Shown here piece by piece: positions 1 to 6,023 of a DNA stretch of 8,151 nucleotides (position 1 is the first letter of the stretch; each line of letters opens with the position of its first letter). The translations under genes were made by a program, and so were the position numbers. Below the pieces are notes generated by a model. It was given only the letters and a program-made list of their open reading frames with translations. It did not search any database and was not told the DNA's origin. Source of the DNA: a bacterium (lineage in GTDB: Bacteria > JALSQH01); NCBI GenBank assembly GCA_027004335.1, contig JALTID010000059.1:5021-13171 (forward strand), written 5' to 3'.

Positions 1-1
1 T

Positions 2-949
2 GGAAATCTTATCGGGATCGTTTTTTACACCCGGGATGCAGGAATAAGGGTAAATGGTTATGGGGGGCCATTAAACTTGATCGTTGCAATGTCCCCTTCG
101 GGAAAGGTAATTGACATAGATCTCAGAGAAAACTACGAGACTCCCTCCTACCTTGCTAAGTTAAAGGATTTTTTACAATCTTTCAAAAATAAAACTATTG
201 GTGAGATCTCCCATATTGACACAGTTGCTGGAGCAACTGTGAGTTCAGAAGCTATCAAAAAAAGTGTGCTTTTAGCAGCAGAAAAAGCTGGTAGACTTAT
301 TCTAAATCAGGAGGGCAAAAGTATATCCGGGGGGAAAATATCACTCAAGGTTATCGCAGGAATAGTAATTTTTTCCCTTTTCTTTTTACTCTATTATTTG
401 AAAAGAACCAGAGCAACCCGCCTTTTGCTTGATGTAATCTCACTGGCAATTCTTGGATTTTACCTCAACCTTCCTCTCTCGCTTGATCATATTTTCAAAT
501 TTCTTGAGTTGAATTTTCCCGATATAATTTCAGGGATAGGAATTATAGTCATTGCAATTGTTGCTTTCCTTCCAGCAATTGGAGGGAATAACATCTACTG
601 CCGTGAAATCTGCCCCTTTGGCGCATATCAGCGGCTATTAGCTGCAATTTCCCCTGTTAAACTCAAACCATCACCTTCTTTAAAAAGAAAAAGCACCCGT
701 ATAAGAGATATTATTCTACTCCTCCTCATTATCCTTCATTTTGGATTGAATCTGAAAGGGCTTACCACTGTAGAACCTTACTCTTCATTTTTTACACTGG
801 AAGTATCAGGGGGTTTCTTAATATATGTTATTGTAATCACAATAATCTCCTTATTTTACCCCATGTTCTGGTGCAGTTACCTCTGTCCTACAGGAGCATT
901 TCTTGACGGAATAAAAATTCACTCACCCCGCAGAAAGAGATCTCCGTAA
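2..949 (+). CDS. Membrane FMN-binding / 4Fe-4S (NosR/NapH-like) redox protein, 5' end outside window
   Basis: Probable membrane electron carrier that passes electrons between covalently bound FMN outside the membrane and iron-sulfur clusters; the partner is unknown. The frame is open to the left edge, giving 315 visible residues; the TTG at 77 lies inside the FMN domain and is not a believable start. The FMN-binding domain covers visible residues 1-100. It has a GYGGPLNLIVAM strand and the ApbE-type flavinylation motif DTVAGAT; the acceptor Thr codon is 236-238. Hydrophobic segments follow at about residues 114-133, 140-157, 175-193, 235-250 and 270-288. Two CxxxCP motifs, CREICP (Cys codons 599 and 611) and CSYLCP (872 and 884), match the polyferredoxin-like NapH/NosR family. 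Unlike classical NosR, it stops about 20 residues after the second motif, so no C-terminal 2[4Fe-4S] ferredoxin domain is present. Its 3' end overlaps the convergent glycosidase gene by 31 bp. Family is confident; the exact role is not. Confidence 0.85.
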   Translation, partial: GNLIGIVFYTRDAGIRVNGYGGPLNLIVAMSPSGKVIDIDLRENYETPSYLAKLKDFLQSFKNKTIGEISHIDTVAGATVSSEAIKKSVLLAAEKAGRLILNQEGKSISGGKISLKVIAGIVIFSLFFLLYYLKRTRATRLLLDVISLAILGFYLNLPLSLDHIFKFLELNFPDIISGIGIIVIAIVAFLPAIGGNNIYCREICPFGAYQRLLAAISPVKLKPSPSLKRKSTRIRDIILLLLIILHFGLNLKGLTTVEPYSSFFTLEVSGGFLIYVIVITIISLFYPMFWCSYLCPTGAFLDGIKIHSPRRKRSP

Positions 950-2394
950 TCTTTTAGCATCGGGGGAGTTATTGCATTTTTCTCAGCAATATCTCCGTAA
1001 ACTTCTCCTCCTTCAGTCAATATCCGCTTAAAACCATGCTTGTAGTCTACAGTGTAGAGACCAAAACGGGGATAAAAACTTCCCCACTCATAGTTATCCA
1101 TCAAAGACCAGTGGAGATAACCTCTTACATCTATCCCATCCTGAATTGCTCTCCACAACCAGTATAGATGAGAAACTATGAACTCTGCCCTGAACTTACC
1201 TGAATGAGTGGCAACTCCATTTTCAGTGATGTAGAGGGGTAGATGGTAACGATCATATGCCAGCTTGAGCACATGGTAGATCCCTTCAGGATATACAACC
1301 CAGCCCATATCTGTTGTTATGCTATTTTTAACCTGGCACTCTGACGGACCTATAGTTATATAATAAGCTATACAGGGAAAAGCATGAAGATAATCAAGAT
1401 CATCAAAATTCACCACCTTTGTCAGAGAATAATAATTTACCCCGATCCAGTCAAGAGTTCTGTCTGTTGTGGGATAAACATAATCATACCTGCCATCAAG
1501 GTCAAAATCCACCTTACCGAACATTGCTCCATCCAGAAAAATTAAATTAAGCATGTAGGTTACTCTCCATGCTGCATCCATATCTTCAATACCCACAGGC
1601 TGATAGTCATTCATATTCTGAGCAACTCCCACACTGGCAGCAACACCATCACCGTCAGCATCAATAGTGTCGTACTGATGTATTATTTTATATGCTTCCC
1701 TCTGAGCTTTTATCACATTTTTCATTGCTGGATAAAAATAATGGTCAAAATGAAAAAGATCCCCATAACCTGGTGGTCCTACTCCCAGCCAGTACCCCGT
1801 CATGGTGAATATATTGGGTTCATTGAAGATCATCCAGTAATCAACTTCATTTCCATACTCTTCAGCCATTTTTTTAACAAATCCAAGGAAAGCAGTCACA
1901 GCAAAATCACTGATCCAGCCAGGATACTGTGTAACATTGGCAGGATCTTCCACCCAGAGAGGGGTTGTAAAATGGTGAAGACACACAACAGGGCGGATAC
2001 CGTTTTCCCTGAGATCCTCTATTACCTTATGATAATGTTCAATCGCCTTTTCATCCCAGACATTGTAGGCTGGTTCAACTCTACCCCATTCAATGGAAAA
2101 ACGGTATGTATTCATATGGATTTTTTTCATAAGCTTTGTATCCGTTTCGTACATAGCATATCCGTTGGAAGCAAGACCGGGCATATCCTCAGTCTTTCCC
2201 ATTTCAGCCCATCTGTACCAATTTACATTTGTATCATTGCCCTCAATCTGGAAAGCTGCAGTGGAAGTCCCCCACCAAAAATTATCTGGAAAGGCCAGAG
2301 AGGTGCCCTCTGAAGTGAGCTCTGGATTTTTGCTTTCGCATGCAGTCATAAAAAGCAGTAATACCAGAAAAGGGATCAATAAAATTTTTTTCAT
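919..2394 (-). CDS. Lipoprotein family 1 glycoside hydrolase (beta-glucosidase-like)
   Basis: Retaining beta-glycosidase, probably exported and lipid-anchored, cleaving short beta-linked sugars; the exact sugar is unknown. The 491-residue protein starts with a hydrophobic signal ending in MTAC (Cys19), a slightly atypical lipobox, then a short linker. The GH1 domain runs from FWWGTSTAAFQIEG (39-52) to about 475. Visible catalytic residues are acid/base Glu192 in FNEPN and nucleophile Glu391 in YITENG. Sugar-binding positions include Gln49, His140, Asn191, Trp429, Glu436 and Trp437 (HWSLMDNYEW), so it should be active. Two acidic DxDxDG loops (245-250 and 296-301) are extra to the plain GH1 fold and could bind calcium. 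An AGGAGG site lies 6 bases before the ATG. It is the last gene of the operon, 12 bp after the macro-domain gene. Its 3' end overlaps the convergent redox gene. Family call is very secure; lipidation is likely. Confidence 0.95.
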   Translation of the reverse strand: MKKILLIPFLVLLLFMTACESKNPELTSEGTSLAFPDNFWWGTSTAAFQIEGNDTNVNWYRWAEMGKTEDMPGLASNGYAMYETDTKLMKKIHMNTYRFSIEWGRVEPAYNVWDEKAIEHYHKVIEDLRENGIRPVVCLHHFTTPLWVEDPANVTQYPGWISDFAVTAFLGFVKKMAEEYGNEVDYWMIFNEPNIFTMTGYWLGVGPPGYGDLFHFDHYFYPAMKNVIKAQREAYKIIHQYDTIDADGDGVAASVGVAQNMNDYQPVGIEDMDAAWRVTYMLNLIFLDGAMFGKVDFDLDGRYDYVYPTTDRTLDWIGVNYYSLTKVVNFDDLDYLHAFPCIAYYITIGPSECQVKNSITTDMGWVVYPEGIYHVLKLAYDRYHLPLYITENGVATHSGKFRAEFIVSHLYWLWRAIQDGIDVRGYLHWSLMDNYEWGSFYPRFGLYTVDYKHGFKRILTEGGEVYGDIAEKNAITPPMLKDYGDLFLRGE

Positions 2395-2406
2395 AGCACC
2401 CTCCTG

Positions 2407-2961
2407 TTAAAGTGAACTGAGCTCTTTTTTAAAAAGATCAGATGATTCAGCATCAATATTACAGAACCTTATCTCTTTCAGTGTAGTATCGGGGTGTTTC
2501 TCCAGCCATTCAATTGTAGCCTTCACAATAATATGTGCTCCCCTACTCTTGGGAAATCCGAAAATCCCTGTACTTACAGCAGGAATAGCCACAGAGGAGA
2601 TTTCTAATTTATCAGCTTCTCTCAAAACACTTTGGATCGCCCTGTAAAGTTTATTATCCTCATCTCCTTCCCCCCATCTTGGTCCTACAGTATGAATAAC
2701 ATATTTTGCCTTTAATTTCCCTGCCCCCGTTACCACAGCATCACCAACTGGAATGGGTCCTCTTTCCTTAACTATTTTGTTACTTTCCTCCTGGATCTCA
2801 TATCCACCTCTTCTAACAATGGCTCCAGCAACACCACCTCCATGAGCAAGGTGAGAATTTGCAGCGTTGGTGATGGCATCCATATCCTGCGCTGTAATAT
2901 CACCCCGGCAGACGACAAGTTTGACTTTACCATTCCAGAGATACTCTTTTAATACTTCCAT
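2407..2961 (-). CDS. Macro-domain protein (ADP-ribose binding / probable hydrolase)
   Basis: Single-domain cytoplasmic macro protein of 184 residues, expected to bind ADP-ribose and possibly remove ADP-ribose from proteins or deacylate O-acyl-ADP-ribose. Visible family motifs are GDIT (20-23), NAAN (32-35), the glycine-rich GGGVAGAI (41-48), VIHTVGP (88-94) and the phosphate-binding loop STGIFGFP (130-137). The glycine loop has Ala where MacroD/YmdB enzymes carry the catalytic Asp (GGGVDGAI), so it resembles the archaeal AF1521 type, which has GGGVAYAI; activity may be weaker or use another residue. The ATG is fixed by a TAG just before it and by an exceptionally strong ribosome binding site. 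It sits between the acyl-CoA synthetase (15 bp upstream) and the glycosidase (12 bp downstream), so it is almost certainly co-transcribed with them. The functional link among the three is unknown. Confidence 0.93.
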   Translation of the reverse strand: MEVLKEYLWNGKVKLVVCRGDITAQDMDAITNAANSHLAHGGGVAGAIVRRGGYEIQEESNKIVKERGPIPVGDAVVTGAGKLKAKYVIHTVGPRWGEGDEDNKLYRAIQSVLREADKLEISSVAIPAVSTGIFGFPKSRGAHIIVKATIEWLEKHPDTTLKEIRFCNIDAESSDLFKKELSSL

Positions 2962-2964
2962 CTA

Positions 2965-2975
2965 ATCACCTCCTT
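2965..2975 (-). promoter_or_regulatory. Near-perfect Shine-Dalgarno of the macro-domain gene
   Basis: On the minus strand the sequence AAGGAGGTGAT lies between the stop of the acyl-CoA synthetase and the macro-domain ATG. It complements 11 consecutive bases of the usual bacterial 16S rRNA 3' tail, with 7 bases between GGAGG and the ATG. It confirms the start and suggests strong translation of the second gene independent of coupling. Confidence 0.85.
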
Positions 2976-2976
2976 T

Positions 2977-4794
2977 TTAATCTGGAGGATAAAGTGCTTC
3001 AAGTTGATCCTGATATTTTGAAACAACAACATTCTTCTTAACCTTCAGTGTAGGAGTTATTTCACCAGTTTCAATACTGAATTCATGATCAGCAAGGATA
3101 AAATACTTTATGGTCTCATAGGAGGGGAGATACTCGTTATATTTTTCTACAAGTTCATTGTAAAATTCAATTACTTCTGGCATCTGTGTTAACTCTTTCA
3201 AACTTGAATATGTTAATTCCTTCTCCTTTGCCCAGTTCTCAAGTTCCTCCTGATTGGGAGAGATCACAGCTGTTAGAAATTTTTTCTGGTCACCATAGGG
3301 AACAATATGTGAAATATATTTACACCGGCCAAAAACATTCTCAATCTCCTGAGGTGAAATATTCTTACCACCAGCAGTGATAATAAGCTCCTTCTTTCTG
3401 CCTGTTATCTTCAAATAGCCATCTTCATCAACTTCGCCTAAATCCCCCGAATGGAGCCAGCCCTCTTCATCAATGGTTTTCTTTGTTTCCTCTCCATTTT
3501 TATAATAACCGGCAAAAACATTGGGACCTCTCATGAGGATCTCTCCATCCTCAGCGATCTTTATCTCAACAGAAGGAAGAGGTTTGCCAACTGTACCAAT
3601 TTTATAATTATTTGGGGTATTCATGGTAGCAGGAGCCATACACTCTGTCATCCCGTACCCTTCAAAGAGAGGGATTCCCAGGGATTTGAAAAACTTTATA
3701 ATTTCAGGAGAGAGGGGAGCTGCTGCAGTTATACCAAATTTAAGCCTGCCGCCCACAGCTTCCTTTAATTTATCAAAAACAAGTTTCTCAGCTATCTTAT
3801 ACTGGATTTTTAAGCTCAGAGGAGGGTTCTTTTTCCGTTCCTCATACTCAACCCACCTTTCTCCCACCTTTTTAGCCCAGTTAAAAATTTTCTTTTTCAA
3901 TGGTGATGATTCCTCAATCATCTGATTGATCCTCATATAGAGCTTCTCATAAACCCTGGGTACGCCAGGGAGAAGAGTTGGTTTTATATCTCTCAAATTT
4001 TCTCCCACCTTATCAAGAGACTCAGCCACTCCGTAGATTAGCCTCTGGGCAACAGCACCAAAAACATTTATCCTCTCATAAGCATGAGAAACAGGTAGAT
4101 ACCCAATGGTCACCTCCCCCTCTTCATGCTCAAGGATATTACCTACATCTCTTGCATTTGACATAATATTCCTATGCATGATCATTGCACCTTTGGGTAG
4201 CCCTGTGGTACCAGAGGTGTATATAATTGTTGCAATATCTTCCTCTGTAATTTTATCAAGCCACTCTTTGTAGAGCTCAGGATTTTTATTCTTCTCTTCT
4301 TCACCAATTTTCAACAACTCCTCCCATTGCATTAGCCATTTATCTTCCTTCATTGATTCCTCATAATCATAGACAATTACTTTCTTTATACTGTAAAGTT
4401 TATCCCTTATCTTATAAAGTTTCTCCACCTGCTCCCTGTTTTCAGCGAAAACTATGATAGAATCTGAATGATTAATAATGTACTCAATGTTATGAGGTAA
4501 TAATGTGGGATAAACAGGAACTGTTATTGCCCCTATGGTCATTATCCCAAAATCAGACATAATCCATTCAAAGCGGGTTTGAGCTATTATCGCAACCTTA
4601 TTACCCTTTTTAATATCAAGGGAATAAAGTGCATAGGCAACATTTAAAACAATATCTGCTGCTTCTTTCCATGTAACCTTAACCCATTTCCCCTCTCTTT
4701 TAAACATGTAAGCAATACCATCAGGAGCATCCTTTACATTTCCAAAAAGGCAATGTACAACTGTCTTTTCCGGTCTGTTACTTAAGTCCATCAT
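2977..4794 (-). CDS. Long-chain acyl-CoA synthetase (AMP-forming)
   Basis: Activates a fatty acid with ATP to acyl-AMP and then acyl-CoA, for beta-oxidation or lipid synthesis; probably cytoplasmic or membrane-associated. The 605-residue length fits the bacterial FadD15/FAA1-like branch of the ANL superfamily. Core motifs are complete: P-loop YTSGTTGLPKG (192-202), GYGMTE (379-384), HSGDLG (448-453), GRKKELIITAGGKNISP (465-481) and the C-terminal lysine in TPTLKVKK (Lys584), the residue used for adenylation. The segment SHAYERINVF (236-245) is typical of the long-chain subgroup. Two ATGs stand in tandem; a GGGAGGA site (4803-4809) is 8 bases before the first and 11 before the second, so I keep the first. 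It is the first gene of a three-gene minus-strand operon with an extended -10 promoter upstream. Chain-length preference cannot be read from sequence. Confidence 0.95.
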   Translation of the reverse strand: MMDLSNRPEKTVVHCLFGNVKDAPDGIAYMFKREGKWVKVTWKEAADIVLNVAYALYSLDIKKGNKVAIIAQTRFEWIMSDFGIMTIGAITVPVYPTLLPHNIEYIINHSDSIIVFAENREQVEKLYKIRDKLYSIKKVIVYDYEESMKEDKWLMQWEELLKIGEEEKNKNPELYKEWLDKITEEDIATIIYTSGTTGLPKGAMIMHRNIMSNARDVGNILEHEEGEVTIGYLPVSHAYERINVFGAVAQRLIYGVAESLDKVGENLRDIKPTLLPGVPRVYEKLYMRINQMIEESSPLKKKIFNWAKKVGERWVEYEERKKNPPLSLKIQYKIAEKLVFDKLKEAVGGRLKFGITAAAPLSPEIIKFFKSLGIPLFEGYGMTECMAPATMNTPNNYKIGTVGKPLPSVEIKIAEDGEILMRGPNVFAGYYKNGEETKKTIDEEGWLHSGDLGEVDEDGYLKITGRKKELIITAGGKNISPQEIENVFGRCKYISHIVPYGDQKKFLTAVISPNQEELENWAKEKELTYSSLKELTQMPEVIEFYNELVEKYNEYLPSYETIKYFILADHEFSIETGEITPTLKVKKNVVVSKYQDQLEALYPPD

Positions 4795-4839
4795 CTTTTT
4801 ACTCCTCCCTGGTTAATTTTTTAATAATCTGTCTTACTG

Positions 4840-4868
4840 ATTTTAGCATAAAAAATCTCACAAATGAA
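4840..4868 (-). promoter_or_regulatory. Probable promoter of the acyl-CoA synthetase operon
   Basis: The minus strand reads TTCATT, a 17-base spacer, then TAAAAT (5 of 6 consensus) preceded by TGC, which makes an extended -10. The -35 is weak (3 of 6), as is common with extended -10 promoters. A start near 4833 would give a leader of about 40 bases containing the ribosome binding site. No operator or riboswitch is evident between it and the ATG. Confidence 0.5.
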
Positions 4869-4949
4869 CCCCCCGTCTTTCCTGATATCACATGGAAAAA
4901 TAATGAGATTTATTTTCAATCCTTGTATTCTTCATCTATGGCCCTTTAA

Positions 4950-4973
4950 GGGAGTTATAATATTTTTGTGTAA
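4950..4973 (+). repeat. Left terminal inverted repeat of the IS256-like element
   Basis: Twenty-four bases beginning GGGAGTTATAAT and ending TTTTTGTGTAA. They match the reverse complement of 5472-5496 at about 20 of 25 positions with one single-base gap. The inner TTGTGTAA end resembles the known IS256 terminus. The transposase remnant starts 48 bases inside this repeat. Confidence 0.7.
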
Positions 4974-5021
4974 GGGATATAATAGAGGGAAACGAAAAAC
5001 CTCACAAAAGGTGGCATTCCA

Positions 5022-5461
5022 ATGTCTGAAAAATTATTACCTGATCTTGTTAGTATGATACTCAATGAGACGGGTAATTTCAAGAAAATTGCTACAAAAG
5101 AATTGACAGAGACCTTACTTTCTGCAATTCTCAATCTTATAATGAAGATAGAAAGAGATATTCATCTACAAGACATTCAAGACTCTAAGAACGGATTTTA
5201 CCCCATGAGTTTTTCATTTTGGGTTTTTATATCCATGGATGCTAAGGTGCTTGATATCAGGAAAGGAGAAAATGAGGTAAAAAAGGCGATTTTGTTTAGT
5301 GCTAGTTAAATAACATTTCTAAAGAACATCCGCATTTTGCAAAGAAGTTAAGAGAAGATGCAGATAGATACCTCACATTTACCCAATTTCCTAAAGAAAT
5401 AAGAAGCCGTATAAAATCAACCAACGCATCAGAAAATTTACACAAGGAGGAGTTAGCATGA
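5022..5461 (+). pseudogene. IS256-family (mutator-type) transposase, deleted and frameshifted
   Basis: Three pieces of one transposase can be read, in family order. Piece 1 (from ATG 5022, residues 1-65) is the N-terminal part, ending in DSKNGFYP, like the R/KNGYYxR signature of this family. Piece 2 (residues 66-95, ending at TAA 5309) has SMDAKVLDIRKGENEVKKAI, matching the region around the first catalytic Asp (Asp73 here). Piece 3 lies in another frame, from about 5306 to TGA 5459-5461, and reads FPKEIRSRIKSTNASENLHK, the conserved C-terminal FP..IR..I.STN..E.L motif. About 100 residues are missing between pieces 1 and 2 and more between 2 and 3, including the second Asp and the Glu, so no active enzyme is possible. 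AAAGGTGG 7 bases before the ATG is its old ribosome binding site. The family usually has about 390-410 residues. Confidence 0.8.
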
Positions 5462-5471
5462 AACTACATTT

Positions 5472-5496
5472 TTACACAAAAAATTTGACAACTGCC
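5472..5496 (-). repeat. Right terminal inverted repeat of the IS256-like element
   Basis: Twenty-five bases which on the minus strand begin GGCAGTTGTCAAA and end TTTTTTGTGTAA, mirroring the left repeat. It begins 10 bases after the stop of the last transposase fragment. Its TAA, read on the minus strand, also ends the adjacent gene remnant. Confidence 0.7.
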
Positions 5497-5684
5497 GAAC
5501 CCTCAATATAAAGATTCCCAATCACACTTCCCTTGCCTGTAACTTCCCAATATCCTCCGTGATGTCCTGATACATAGGAAAATGTTAATCAATCTATATT
5601 TATTGTTCCCTTTGCTTCTCCATCAGGACTACCATCGCTATAAAAAAACCATGTTGCAGTACTTATAGCATGAAAGAAAAACAT
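5472..5684 (-). pseudogene. Probable gene remnant, 3' part, interrupted by a stop and the IS end
   Basis: I do not recognise the family. On the minus strand a frame reads from an ATG at 5684 through WFFYSDGSPDGEAKGTINID, meets an in-frame TGA (5591-5589), then continues in the same frame as YVSGHHGGYWEVTGKGSVIG and NLYIEGSAVVKFF until the TAA inside the right inverted repeat. The Gly/Thr/Val-rich alternating pattern looks like extracytoplasmic beta-strand protein rather than random AT-rich sequence. The frame stays open upstream to the tRNA-Glu 3' end, but there it becomes Phe/Tyr-rich and less convincing. It looks like a decayed gene whose 3' end was cut by the IS256-like element. A chance open frame remains possible. 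Nothing else is seen between 5685 and 5794. Confidence 0.35.
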
Positions 5685-5794
5685 GGAAAAATCTATATCT
5701 TTGGGTATGAGAAATATAGTAACACTCCAAAAATAAGGAAACAGATAAACTACCTTGTATGAAAAGCTGAAATAATCCCTCCAAAGTAAATAAA

Positions 5795-5870
5795 TGGCAG
5801 CCCCTGAGGGGATCGAACCCTCGTTTCCGGACTGAGAATCCGGCGTCCTAGGCCACTAGACGAAGGGGCC
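5795..5870 (-). tRNA. tRNA-Glu (anticodon CUC)
   Basis: A 76-base cloverleaf with encoded CCA. Anticodon CTC (complement of 5834-5836) in loop TTCTCAG, closed by a CCGGA/TCCGG stem; T-stem GAGGG/CCCTC with loop TTCGATC; D-arm GTCT...GGAC; discriminator G73 as in bacterial tRNA-Glu. The acceptor GGCCCCT/AGGGGCT pairs fully, except that the terminal pair is G1-U72 instead of the usual G1-C72. It follows tRNA-Gln by 16 bases and is probably cut from the same transcript. It reads GAG codons only, so a UUC isoacceptor must exist elsewhere. No clear terminator is seen downstream. Confidence 0.95.
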
Positions 5871-5886
5871 ACTCTAAAACAAAAAA

Positions 5887-5960
5887 TGGCTGAGGGGGGA
5901 GGATTCGAACCTCCACTACCGGGGCCAGAACCCGGCGTCCTGCCATTAGACGACCCCTCA
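5887..5960 (-). tRNA. tRNA-Gln (anticodon CUG)
   Basis: A 74-base cloverleaf with encoded CCA. Acceptor TGAGGGG/CCCCTCA is fully paired, with the U1-A72 pair typical of bacterial tRNA-Gln and G73. Anticodon CTG (complement of 5926-5928) lies in loop TTCTGGC, closed by CCGGG/CCCGG; T-stem GGAGG/CCTCC with loop TTCGAAT. It reads CAG. It is the first of the two tRNAs and has a promoter close upstream. Confidence 0.96.
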
Positions 5961-5972
5961 ACTATGATTTAA

Positions 5973-6000
5973 ATTATATAAGAACCAGAAATCTACGCAA
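5973..6000 (-). promoter_or_regulatory. Promoter of the tRNA-Gln/tRNA-Glu operon
   Basis: On the minus strand a perfect TATAAT (5978-5973) lies 16 bases after TTGCGT (6000-5995), a weak -35. Transcription would start near 5966, about 6 bases before the mature 5' end of tRNA-Gln, a plausible short leader. The glycosyltransferase stop codon is only 23 bases upstream of the -35, so some read-through is possible. Confidence 0.6.
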
Positions 6001-6023
6001 GAGGAAGAGGTAGGTGTATAAAG

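Larger units (their letters stand above)
4950..5496 (+). mobile_element. Decayed, internally deleted IS256-family element
   Basis: A 547-bp unit bounded by imperfect inverted repeats, containing a broken mutator-type transposase reading frame in the plus direction. Intact IS256-family elements are usually about 1.3-1.5 kb, so well over half is missing. The terminal repeats contain TTGTGTAA, as in IS256 ends. The 8 bases on either side (CCCTTTAA left, GAACCCTC right) do not match, so no target duplication can be shown; the insertion is old or one flank was rearranged. It lies between the acyl-CoA synthetase promoter and the tRNA pair. It could only move if a full-length relative elsewhere in the genome acted on its ends. 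Confidence 0.75.

Noticed and set aside
940-1000. Ten-base direct repeat ATCTCCGTAA at 940-949 and 991-1000
   Set aside because: Both copies encode Tyr-Gly-Asp in the glycosidase frame; no further copies or spacing pattern, so coincidence.
1678-2410. Plus-strand open frames across the glycosidase gene
   Set aside because: They are antisense shadows of a clearly coding gene, with no family motifs or ribosome sites.
5444-5514. Small open frame from the ATG at 5458 preceded by AGGAGG
   Set aside because: It codes for 18 residues running through the inverted repeat; the AGGAGG is the Lys-Glu-Glu part of the transposase C-terminal fragment.
5589-5591. In-frame TGA in the gene remnant as selenocysteine or recoding
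   Set aside because: No stem-loop of SECIS type is apparent, the frame has no convincing start, and the neighbouring IS damage makes simple decay more likely.
4890-5692. Twelve-base direct repeat ACATGGAAAAAT on either side of the IS-like element
   Set aside because: It is far from both ends of the element, and one or two 12-base matches are expected by chance in 8 kb.
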